DNA from: a bacterium ADurb.Bin374
Lineage (GTDB): Bacteria; Riflebacteria; Ozemobacteria; Ozemobacterales; Ozemobacteraceae
Assembly: GCA_002068715.1 (NCBI GenBank)
Contig: MWAR01000130.1
Span: forward strand, 1-5,164
DNA length: 5,164 bases
Direction: 5' to 3'
Below the pieces are notes generated by a model, which was not told the DNA's origin, searched no databases, and saw only the letters and a program-made list of their open reading frames with translations. Of this stretch, positions 1-5,164 are shown piece after piece. The first letter of the stretch is position 1. Each line of letters starts with the position of its first letter. Made by a program: the position numbers and the translations under genes.

Positions 1-1
1 T

Positions 2-280
2 CCGGGCCTGGCGATCCTCTTCGAGCCGGGTGAGGAGATCGGCGCGCCCGAACGCGGGACAGCCGGTCAGACGCGCGGCGCGCTCGAGGGCAGGCAGACT
101 CAGTTCGGGAAGCAGGGCCATGGCCAGACGCAGGGCTTCCTCTTCGCGCATTCTGACGGCTTCGTTCAAGGCTGCCGTGTTCTCGCCCTTGAGTTTGCGC
201 AGTTCTTCGATTTCCGTCACCGTCGCCTCGGAAAGGCCGCGGGCAGCCAGGACGACGTCGTTCGATCGGTAAACGCTCAC
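2..280 (-). CDS. Unrecognised helical protein, N-terminal part (runs off the left edge)
   Basis: This reading frame opens with GTG at 280-278 and stays open for 93 codons to the window edge; its C-terminus is missing. The start is supported by AGGTGA at 288-293, a six-base match to the anti-Shine-Dalgarno sequence, seven bases upstream of GTG. Codons end overwhelmingly in G or C, as in the neighbouring genes. The protein begins MSVYRSNDVVLAARGL and then becomes rich in Glu, Arg, Leu and Ala. Residues about 17-57 look like long amphipathic helix, possibly coiled coil, followed by a second helical stretch around a single Cys (residue 74, in LTGCPAFGRADLL). There is no signal peptide or membrane segment. 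I do not recognise the family and assign no function. It lies downstream of the phospholipase-like gene, behind a probable terminator. The opposite-strand frame here is a shadow. Confidence 0.72.
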   Translation of the reverse strand, partial: MSVYRSNDVVLAARGLSEATVTEIEELRKLKGENTAALNEAVRMREEEALRLAMALLPELSLPALERAARLTGCPAFGRADLLTRLEEDRQAR

Positions 281-287
281 GTGTCTC

Positions 288-293
288 TCACCT
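288..293 (-). promoter_or_regulatory. Ribosome binding site for the left-edge gene
   Basis: On the minus strand this reads AGGTGA, complementary to the 3' end of 16S rRNA, with a seven-base gap to the GTG at 280-278. It is what fixes the GTG start of the partial gene. Confidence 0.6.
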
Positions 294-346
294 TCTCATT
301 CTCGTTTCCGCCGTCGGCCCGACCCGGCCGTCTGATTGCCGGCAGG

Positions 347-408
347 AAAAACCGGGCCGTGCGTTTCCTCTGAAAGCTCAGAGACCAATCTAACACAGCG
401 GCCCGGTT
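347..408 (-). terminator. Nested inverted repeat with T-run: probable terminator of the phospholipase-like gene
   Basis: Positions 350-359 (aaccgggccg) and 399-408 (cggcccggtt) are perfect 10-base inverted arms separated by 39 bases. Inside the loop, 368-373 (ctctga) and 378-383 (tcagag) form a second perfect 6-bp hairpin with a four-base loop. Read on the minus strand, the outer stem ends in CCGGTTTTT, giving a five-base T-run (347-351) that starts within the stem. It lies about 40 bases past the phospholipase-like stop codon. This fits an intrinsic terminator with an unusually large, structured loop. An attenuator-like leader for the left-edge gene, or a dispersed palindromic repeat, would look the same. 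There is no T-run on the plus strand, so it should act in one direction only. Confidence 0.5.
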
Positions 409-449
409 CGAGGGAGCGAGGAATTTATTTCAAAAGGACGAGAGGGAGG

Positions 450-1754
450 TCAGCGAAGAACGGCGAGCAGAGCCGCCAGAGTTGCCTCGACGGCATTCGA
501 GAGGCTGCCGCCGATCTCGTTCAGGAACGGGGTTTTTTTGTTCCGCTGACCGTCGATCCAGCTTTGCACGGACGCGTCGGAAAAATAGGGGGAGACGTCG
601 AACGCGCCGTCGGCGAAGGGGTCGTAGCTCGGATCACCGACCAGCTTCTTTGGGAACGCTTTACTCACCAGCTTGTCGATCTTGTGTGCACAGTCGAAGG
701 CGCGTTTGTTGCTGGCCTTGAACTGTTTCATCAGCGTCGTGGTGGGCGGGTTGTCCTCTTTGTCCTGTGCGGCGCACAGGGCGGCGACCTTCTGGGAAAG
801 GGCGGAATACAGCTTTTCCGGGGCTGCGGCGCCGAGAACCTGCATGCGGGCGGCGACAGCCTCGAAGAGAAAGTGGCGGTTCGACAGCAGCTGCGTGTTG
901 TCGCGGCTGAACCGCTCCTTGTCTTTTGCCAGGATGGCTTTCGCGATGACAAGCGGGTTGAGGAACGGCACGGCGCTCGCATGATACGGCGCGGTCATGT
1001 CTTGCAGGTAATGGATCGTGCAAGCGAGGAAGCGGGCGCCCCAATACTGGTCGCCGGCGCACAGCGCGACCTGGGCCAGATTGGCGAACGCGACGAAGCG
1101 CAGATGCGTCATGCCCTGCTTGAGGGACGGCTTGATCTTGAGGGAAATCCAGTTCTCGCAGGGAAAATACATGTGGAACGGCGCCTGAGACCCCGTTCCC
1201 TTCAGTGATCCGTAGGGAATCTCGCCGTATCGCGGATCGCCAGCGCCAAACAGACTTTGATCCATCCCCCAGTCGGGTTCGTCGGAGAACAGAACCAGCC
1301 AGTCGCCGAAGCTGCGCGCCATGTTCGGGTTCGCGAGGGCGGCGTTCTGCACGGCATCGAATCCGGTGGGGATGACGACCTTCGAAAAAGCCGCGGGTCC
1401 GACACCGAGAATCTCCAGGAACTGCTTCTGGGACATCGTTCCGGGCTGGCGCAGCAGCGCTGCGTTCGCGTCGGAGAGGAGCCATTGCGGATAGGGATAG
1501 GCCCGCTGTTTCCAGTCGTGGAACAGGCGGAGTGCCGTCTTGAGGGCTTCATTGTTGCGGGCGACGAAGGAGGCGAGCGTCGTCGGCCTGATCACCCTGT
1601 CCAGCGCGGGCAGTTCGTCTTCGAGCGCATTCACCGCGACGCTGGTCAGCAGGAAATGCTTGTCCCAGGCTGAGGAAGCTGGGGCGATCAGTACCGCGAA
1701 CATGCAGACAAACCATGTGATATACCTGGCCGGCATCGATGTCCGGGTATTCAT
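450..1754 (-). CDS. Secreted zinc-dependent phospholipase C / S1-P1 nuclease superfamily protein
   Basis: The 434-residue protein opens with a signal peptide (hydrophobic residues about 11-26) and a likely signal peptidase I site after SSA, exposing Trp30 as the mature N-terminus. In this superfamily the terminal Trp binds zinc. The remaining ligands can be assigned as His33, Asp161 (PDW), His194 (FHMYF), His248, Asp252 and His258 (HYLQDMTAPYH), His294 and Glu298 (HFLFE). The H-x3-D-x5-H spacing and the final H-x3-E match B. cereus-type phospholipase C; S1/P1 nucleases end in Asp. It probably hydrolyses phosphate esters outside the cytoplasm, but lipid versus nucleic-acid substrate is undecided. 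It is longer than the roughly 245-280 residues of minimal members: extra sequence lies between Trp30 and Asp161, between His258 and His294, and in a C-terminal tail of about 135 residues with no domain I recognise. The ATG has GGGAGGA seven bases upstream. It is transcribed alone from a good promoter. Confidence 0.87.
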   Translation of the reverse strand: MNTRTSMPARYITWFVCMFAVLIAPASSAWDKHFLLTSVAVNALEDELPALDRVIRPTTLASFVARNNEALKTALRLFHDWKQRAYPYPQWLLSDANAALLRQPGTMSQKQFLEILGVGPAAFSKVVIPTGFDAVQNAALANPNMARSFGDWLVLFSDEPDWGMDQSLFGAGDPRYGEIPYGSLKGTGSQAPFHMYFPCENWISLKIKPSLKQGMTHLRFVAFANLAQVALCAGDQYWGARFLACTIHYLQDMTAPYHASAVPFLNPLVIAKAILAKDKERFSRDNTQLLSNRHFLFEAVAARMQVLGAAAPEKLYSALSQKVAALCAAQDKEDNPPTTTLMKQFKASNKRAFDCAHKIDKLVSKAFPKKLVGDPSYDPFADGAFDVSPYFSDASVQSWIDGQRNKKTPFLNEIGGSLSNAVEATLAALLAVLR

Positions 1755-1761
1755 CCGTTAG

Positions 1762-1768
1762 TCCTCCC
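1762..1768 (-). promoter_or_regulatory. Ribosome binding site of the phospholipase-like gene
   Basis: The minus strand reads GGGAGGA, with seven bases to the ATG at 1754-1752. It is a strong Shine-Dalgarno match and confirms that start, which is also the one giving a complete signal peptide. Confidence 0.75.
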
Positions 1769-1800
1769 GAAATGGCGGCATTGTGTACCAATATCTCTTC

Positions 1801-1828
1801 ATTATACAGAGAAACCCAAAACCGGCAA
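1801..1828 (-). promoter_or_regulatory. Sigma-70-like promoter of the phospholipase-like gene
   Basis: On the minus strand the -10 box is a perfect TATAAT (1801-1806). The -35 box is TTGCCG (1823-1828, four of six consensus bases) with a 16-base spacer. Transcription should begin near 1794, leaving a leader of about 40 bases before the ATG. A short inverted repeat, ATTG-TGTAC-CAAT (1780-1792), lies right after the predicted start and could be an operator, but its four-base arms are too short to claim. The spacer from 1755 to 1880 holds nothing else I can support. Confidence 0.65.
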
Positions 1829-1880
1829 GCTCAACAACAGGAACATTTCTGTGATTCGGCTTTTGTGAAAGCGTATGCGC

Positions 1881-2546
1881 TTATCGTGGTGAGGGGGCGG
1901 GGGAGGCCAGAAGACTGAGCCATTCGATGCTGCGGCCGGAGGTGTCGAGGTTGCGGACTTCTTCCAGGACCGTGAAGTTCGCCCGCTCGAGAGCGGCCCG
2001 CGCCGTTTCGGGGAGGTAAAAGGTCCAGCGGCGGCCATCCTCGTCGCGGTTTTCGCCGGAACCGAGCTTCAGCGACACGGCCAGGATTCCGCGCGGCAAC
2101 AGTACTCTTGATATATCACATAATACATCGTGAGTCCGCGCGGCCGGCACGTGCAGAAGCGACGCACAGGCCCAGACCCCACCGAAACAGGCATCCCGGA
2201 AGGGAAGATGCAGGAAATCGCCGCGCAGAAGAAGACGGCCGCCCCGGGCCTTGTGCGCCGCGAGGAGTCCGGCCGATGCGTCGAGGGAGACGGCTTCGAA
2301 TCCGCGCCCGCGGAGGGCCTCTGAATCCCTGCCCGCACCCGAGCCGAGGTCGAGCACGCGGCATCCGGGGGAGAGACGGTCGCAGAACGGCGACAGCAGG
2401 AACGAGAGGTCCTGCTTCCACGAAGATTCGGCATAGGCAGCGGCGCGATCGTCATAGTAGGCGACGGTCTTTTCATCCGGCCCTGGGATGGACGTTGCGG
2501 AGCCGGCTGTCCCGAAGGAACTGCGATGAGGCTGAGTCGGCGTCAT
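1881..2546 (-). CDS. Class I SAM-dependent methyltransferase
   Basis: This 221-residue protein has the Rossmann-type methyltransferase core. Motif I is VLDLGSGAGRD (residues 64-74), which binds S-adenosylmethionine. The acidic end of strand 2 is Asp89 (AVSLDAS). Asp110 (LRGDFLHLPF) sits where the adenine-contacting residue is expected. Strand 4 is FGGVWACASLLHV (121-133), and the LLPRGILAVSLK segment (149-160) is the usual post-motif III region. It resembles the Methyltransf_11/25 group; the substrate cannot be read from the sequence. Residues 1-25 are a Ser/Thr/Pro/Gly-rich extension ahead of the conserved KTVAYYDDRAAAYAES helix. The start ATG overlaps the phosphatase TGA as ATGA, and there is no clear Shine-Dalgarno site, so translation is probably coupled to the upstream gene. 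The protein appears soluble and cytoplasmic. Codons 140-148 all end in A or T, unlike the rest of the gene. Confidence 0.88.
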   Translation of the reverse strand: MTPTQPHRSSFGTAGSATSIPGPDEKTVAYYDDRAAAYAESSWKQDLSFLLSPFCDRLSPGCRVLDLGSGAGRDSEALRGRGFEAVSLDASAGLLAAHKARGGRLLLRGDFLHLPFRDACFGGVWACASLLHVPAARTHDVLCDISRVLLPRGILAVSLKLGSGENRDEDGRRWTFYLPETARAALERANFTVLEEVRNLDTSGRSIEWLSLLASPAPSPR

Positions 2547-3238
2547 CTGTCGAGCAGAAGGTTCAGGACGGTTCCGAGATCCGAGAGATCGTCAAGGGCC
2601 CAGGTCGCGCCGGCGGCTTCGAGTTCATCGCGGGAAGCCGAACCGGTGGCCACGGCGAGACACCGCACGCCCCACGGGTGACAGGAGGCGACGTCGTGAA
2701 CGGTGTCGCCGACAACGGTCACCGTCTCGGGGCCGAACGGCTTTCCGACCAGCTCGGCGGCGCGACGCATCGCGAGGCCGACGAGCTCGGCGCGCGTCGG
2801 GTGCTCGCAGCCGAACGCGCCGAAGGGAAAATACTCGGCGATGCCGAACCGGTCGAGTTTTATACGTGCCCCCTCGCGGATGTTTCCCGTCACCAGACCG
2901 AGACAGGCGCGTCCGGACGATGCGAGGGCGTTCAAAAGCGGCCCGACGCCGGGTTTCAGATGCCCCTTGCCGGCGATTTCCCGACGCAGGATCGTCGTGT
3001 AGTGATCCTTGAATTTCGAGATCGCCTCCTGGTCGGGAAACGCCCTGCCGTCGCGGTCACATACCTGCCTGATCGCGTTCAGGTCGGTGTTCCCGTCGAG
3101 CCGGATTCCTTCGAGGCCGCGTGCGGCTCCGAACACGTCGATCATCGATCGTTCGATCGCGTGATATCCGCTCCGGTCTGCTGAAAGCAGCGTTCCGTCG
3201 ATGTCGAAAAGAATCAGGCGATCACGATGGCTCTTCAT
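2543..3238 (-). CDS. HAD-superfamily phosphatase (phosphoglycolate phosphatase-like)
   Basis: The 231-residue protein carries all four HAD motifs. Motif I is FDIDGT (11-16), with nucleophile Asp12 and acid/base Asp14. Motif II is LVTGN, with Thr117. The motif III lysine is most likely Lys127 in ARIKLDRFGI. Motif IV is VVGDTVHDV (176-183 region), with Asp178 and Asp182 for Mg2+. Residues about 17-95 form an alpha-helical C1 cap, as in Gph-type enzymes, and the length is normal for that group. The expected chemistry is hydrolysis of a small phosphomonoester in the cytoplasm. The actual substrate is unknown, and Gph-like sequences are often misassigned, so I give no symbol. The ATG has GAGGAG (3245-3250) six bases upstream, inside the cyclase coding sequence. 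It overlaps the cyclase by 17 bases and the methyltransferase by four, so the three genes are almost certainly one operon. Confidence 0.92.
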   Translation of the reverse strand: MKSHRDRLILFDIDGTLLSADRSGYHAIERSMIDVFGAARGLEGIRLDGNTDLNAIRQVCDRDGRAFPDQEAISKFKDHYTTILRREIAGKGHLKPGVGPLLNALASSGRACLGLVTGNIREGARIKLDRFGIAEYFPFGAFGCEHPTRAELVGLAMRRAAELVGKPFGPETVTVVGDTVHDVASCHPWGVRCLAVATGSASRDELEAAGATWALDDLSDLGTVLNLLLDR

Positions 3239-4889
3239 GCGGTTCTCCTCGTGGCGGTGACTCGGGGGAGACGGGCGTGTCGGCAGGCTTGGCCGGGGGG
3301 ACGGGCTCGGGCTGAGTGGAGCCCAGTCGGGAACGGATGTTCACGAGGTCCTTTCGTTTTTCCTGCTTTCCACGGGTTATCCCCTGGATCTCGTAGACGC
3401 GCATTCGGCCTTCCATTCCTCTGATCTGGACGTTCTCGTGCGGAATGGCGCGTACATCTTTCGCCACCTGGGCGAAGGTGTTCTCGTCGACGAGAATCGT
3501 TGTCTTGAATTCTTTGTTGAGGGCTTCGAGCCGCGATGCGAGGTTGACGGTGGAGCCCATGACCGTGAACTCCTGGCGGCGCTCGGAACCGATGTTGCCG
3601 GCCAGAACCGGGCCGCTAGCTATACCAATGCGTATTTTAAAGCATTCGCGGTTTTCCTGCGCCCATTTGGCCTGAAGCTGCCGAAGGCGGTCGAGCATCG
3701 CGAGGGCGGCCTCGATTGCCGCCCTGCCGGAAGACGGGAGGTCGCCGAGAACGCCGAACCTGGCCATGATGGCGTCACCGATGAACTTGTCGATCTCGCC
3801 GTCGTGCTCGAGGACGACGTCGGTCATCGCCGAAAGATACTCGTTCATCACCGCGACGACCTGGGATGGGGCCAGTCCCGCGCTGAACGCCGTGAACCCG
3901 GCGATATCCGAGAACAGGATCGTCGCGTTCTTTTCGGTGCCGCCGAGGTTCACCGAACCCGGGTTTGCAAGGAGGGTGTCGACAAGTTCGGCCGACGTGT
4001 ATTTAGAGAAGATATCCTTGAGCTTTTTCTTCTCGGCGAGTTCGCGCTCGCTGAGCTGCTTCGACGACGTCAGCTCGGTGCGGGTCTGGAGGAACACGTT
4101 CGCGTTCGAGATCGCCATGCCCATGAAGGAAACGAGCGAGATCATGAACCGCAGGTCGGCCTCGTCGACTTCCTGCCGGTTATCCTGAAACGACTCGATA
4201 TATATCATACCAAATGTTTCACCAGGGATGCCGATGGGCATCGCAACGAGCGTGTCGGGAAGCGGATCGCGGTCGACGAGCCCGCGCGTTTCCGGATCGT
4301 CGAGGGCGGCGTTCCGGTAGACGAGCTGGCCCCGGGAGAACGACCAGGTGAGGAAATGCTCGACCTTGTCGACGGGCAGGATGAGGGAGTCTCTGATCTC
4401 GTCCTTGAACCCGGCCCATCTGAACGGATACAGCTCGTTCCTGGAACGGTCGTGGAGGAACAGTATGTAGCGCGCCACGCCGAGCTCCTGCACGAGCATT
4501 TCCGTGATGGCGTTGAACACTTTTTCCGGGTCGAGGGTGGTGGTCAGGTTCTTGACCTTGCTGAACAGCATCGATGCCTGGCGGCGGACCTGCTGCAGCC
4601 GGGTCTTGAGTTCGTCGTTCTTCTTCTGATACTCCTCGCGCAGCCGGTCCGCATACGCTTTTTCGAGGCGCTGCCGCGTCTCGTCGCGCAGGCGGACACG
4701 CCGGTCGCCTATTATATATCTAAGAATATAGATCAGGCCGCCTGCCAGCGCCACGGCCATCGCTGACGCGAGGAAAAACAGAGCCCAGGGCAGGGGATTC
4801 GGCGGCAGGATGAACTCGACGCTCTCCGCCGCGCAAACGGCGGCAGGAAACAGCGCAATGGAAGTCGGCACCAGGATGGAGCGTCGCAT
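3222..4889 (-). CDS. Membrane-anchored GAF-domain class IIIb adenylate cyclase
   Basis: The enzyme converts ATP to cAMP. Numbering is from a TTG at 4898; I prefer the ATG three codons later (4889-4887), giving 555 residues, because it needs no rare start, although neither has a strong Shine-Dalgarno site. Residues 5-24 look like a signal peptide or first membrane segment, and 37-62 are a clear membrane helix. Residues 66-112 are charged coiled coil, about 118-270 a GAF domain, 271-300 a signalling-helix linker, and 322-505 the cyclase domain. Catalytic residues are visible: metal ligands Asp331 (FSDIAGFT) and Asp375 (KFIGDAIMARFG), Lys371, Thr445 at the purine-selecting position (EFTVMGS), Asn452 and Arg456 (VNLASR). 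Thr at the selecting position marks class IIIb, whose members are often bicarbonate-stimulated. A catalytically complete homodimer is expected. The last 30 residues are a Pro/Glu-rich tail. First gene of the operon. Confidence 0.93.
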   Translation of the reverse strand: MRRSILVPTSIALFPAAVCAAESVEFILPPNPLPWALFFLASAMAVALAGGLIYILRYIIGDRRVRLRDETRQRLEKAYADRLREEYQKKNDELKTRLQQVRRQASMLFSKVKNLTTTLDPEKVFNAITEMLVQELGVARYILFLHDRSRNELYPFRWAGFKDEIRDSLILPVDKVEHFLTWSFSRGQLVYRNAALDDPETRGLVDRDPLPDTLVAMPIGIPGETFGMIYIESFQDNRQEVDEADLRFMISLVSFMGMAISNANVFLQTRTELTSSKQLSERELAEKKKLKDIFSKYTSAELVDTLLANPGSVNLGGTEKNATILFSDIAGFTAFSAGLAPSQVVAVMNEYLSAMTDVVLEHDGEIDKFIGDAIMARFGVLGDLPSSGRAAIEAALAMLDRLRQLQAKWAQENRECFKIRIGIASGPVLAGNIGSERRQEFTVMGSTVNLASRLEALNKEFKTTILVDENTFAQVAKDVRAIPHENVQIRGMEGRMRVYEIQGITRGKQEKRKDLVNIRSRLGSTQPEPVPPAKPADTPVSPESPPRGEPHEEPS

Positions 4890-5012
4890 GCGGCTCAATT
4901 TCGGTTTATATCCATCGTATACCGGGAATTGTACATCAAATCCCCCAATCGCTCAAACACGGCTCTCCTTCTCCCGGATTTCAACCTTCAAACGTCACTC
5001 TTCAGACTTCCC
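4890..5012. other. Intergenic spacer upstream of the cyclase operon
   Basis: This stretch of about 120 bases separates the right-edge gene from the cyclase. It holds the promoter at 4928-4956 and a six-codon mini-frame at 4895-4915. The minus strand is purine-rich between the two genes. There is no convincing intrinsic terminator for the right-edge gene: the only hairpin, CCCC-ATA-GGGG around its stop codon (about 5010-5020), is four base pairs and lacks a T-run. Confidence 0.45.
4928..4956 (-). promoter_or_regulatory. Sigma-70-like promoter of the cyclase operon
   Basis: On the minus strand the -35 box is TTGAGC (4951-4956, four of six) and the -10 box is TACAAT (4928-4933, five of six), with an optimal 17-base spacer. 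Transcription should begin near 4921, about 25-35 bases before the cyclase start. It probably drives cyclase, phosphatase and methyltransferase together. Confidence 0.62.
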
Positions 5013-5164
5013 CTATGGGGCCATCTGCGTGCCGATGGCGAGTTTGAACTTTCCGTTCATAGGAAGTCGTCCGGCCGGAAACGAGGCTCCTGGCGGCGGG
5101 GCGAGCACGACGAACAGTTCGAGAATGCTTCCGGCGACCGGGTCTGTCGGGCTCCCCGTGCCGG
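5013..5164 (-). CDS. C-terminal end of an unidentified protein (enters from the right edge)
   Basis: An open frame enters at the right edge and ends at TAG (5015-5013), giving the last 49 residues of a protein whose start lies outside the window. The residues show the GC-ending codon pattern of the other genes. The segment contains a hydrophobic strand-like stretch (SILELFVVLAPPPGASFPAG) followed by RLPMNGKFKLAIGTQMAP. Alternating hydrophobic residues and Gly/Pro turns suggest a beta-rich C-terminus, but I do not recognise a family and assign no function. No other frame in this stretch, on either strand, makes a better case. It lies upstream of the cyclase promoter, so it is probably a separate transcription unit. 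Confidence 0.62.
   Translation of the reverse strand, partial: GTGSPTDPVAGSILELFVVLAPPPGASFPAGRLPMNGKFKLAIGTQMAP

Larger units (their letters stand above)
281..449. other. Intergenic spacer between the phospholipase-like gene and the left-edge gene
   Basis: The spacer is 169 bases. It holds the nested inverted repeat at 347-408 and the ribosome binding site at 288-293. I found no convincing -35/-10 pair for the left-edge gene. TTAGAT (minus strand, 388-393) resembles a -10 box but has no -35 partner at the right distance and would sit inside the hairpin loop. The left-edge gene may therefore depend on read-through or on a promoter type I cannot recognise. Confidence 0.5.

Noticed and set aside
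385..397. TTAGAT as a -10 box for the left-edge gene
   Set aside because: There is no -35 element at a suitable distance, and the site lies within the loop of the probable terminator.
336..1208. 290-codon open frame on the plus strand opposite the phospholipase-like gene
   Set aside because: It is also codon-aligned with the minus-strand gene, runs through the inverted repeat and the intergenic spacer, and shows no family motif.
1869..1882. Hairpin aagcg-tatg-cgctt as a terminator of the methyltransferase
   Set aside because: It is only five base pairs, overlaps the stop codon, and is followed on the minus strand by TCACAAAAG rather than a T-run.
2108..3184. 358-codon open frame on the plus strand spanning the methyltransferase and phosphatase
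   Set aside because: It is aligned with the phosphatase codons, is very rich in Arg and Gly, and begins inside the methyltransferase rare-codon island. It is a shadow frame.
4711..4716. Internal TATAAT within the cyclase as a promoter
   Set aside because: There is no -35 box 15-19 bases upstream and no extended -10 TG. It is better explained by the AT-rich codon pocket encoding the end of the membrane helix.
3438..4766. 442-codon open frame on the plus strand opposite the cyclase
   Set aside because: It is codon-aligned with the cyclase, so it stays open simply because the cyclase uses no TTA, CTA or TCA codon over this span, as expected in GC-rich genes. The translation is low in recognisable motifs, while the minus-strand frame has a complete cyclase domain.
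1..5164. A defence system, mobile element, CRISPR array or toxin-antitoxin pair
   Set aside because: I found no transposase, integrase, nuclease-ATPase pair, direct-repeat array, terminal inverted repeats or target-site duplications. The cyclase is a membrane GAF/class IIIb protein, not a CD-NTase, and no effector gene accompanies it.

Overview
The window is GC-rich (roughly 60% by eye), and every convincing gene lies on the minus strand, so transcription runs from high to low coordinates. Codons mostly end in G or C, Shine-Dalgarno sites are of the ordinary GGAGG type, and the promoters look like sigma-70. This is bacterial chromosomal DNA. A secreted zinc enzyme and a membrane-anchored receptor-like cyclase fit a free-living GC-rich bacterium, possibly Gram-negative, but the phylum cannot be read from this sequence. 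I see no phage, transposon, CRISPR, tRNA or rRNA signal.

Layout in order of transcription. (1) 5013-5164: the last 49 codons of an unidentified gene that enters from the right. (2) A spacer of about 120 bp with a good promoter (-35 at 4951-4956, -10 at 4928-4933). (3) A tightly packed unit: a GAF-domain class IIIb adenylate cyclase (3222-4889), a HAD-family phosphatase (2543-3238, 17 bp overlap) and a class I SAM-dependent methyltransferase (1881-2546, ATGA overlap). (4) A 126 bp spacer with a second promoter (-10 TATAAT at 1801-1806). (5) A secreted protein of the zinc-dependent phospholipase C / S1-P1 nuclease superfamily (450-1754) with all expected metal ligands. (6) A 169 bp spacer with a nested inverted repeat that reads as a terminator on the minus strand. 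(7) The first 93 codons of an unrecognised helical protein (2-280) that leaves the window on the left.

How the genes may work together. The overlaps of the cyclase, phosphatase and methyltransferase imply co-transcription and probably translational coupling. The cyclase would sense something through its membrane/GAF part and make cAMP. The phosphatase and methyltransferase look like small-molecule or housekeeping enzymes, and nothing in the sequence shows that they act on the cyclase or on cAMP. The phospholipase-like gene has its own promoter and acts outside the cytoplasm. No established named system matches this set. The most unusual points are the cyclase-phosphatase-methyltransferase unit, the enlarged phospholipase-like protein, and short islands of A/T-ending rare codons inside otherwise GC-ending genes.
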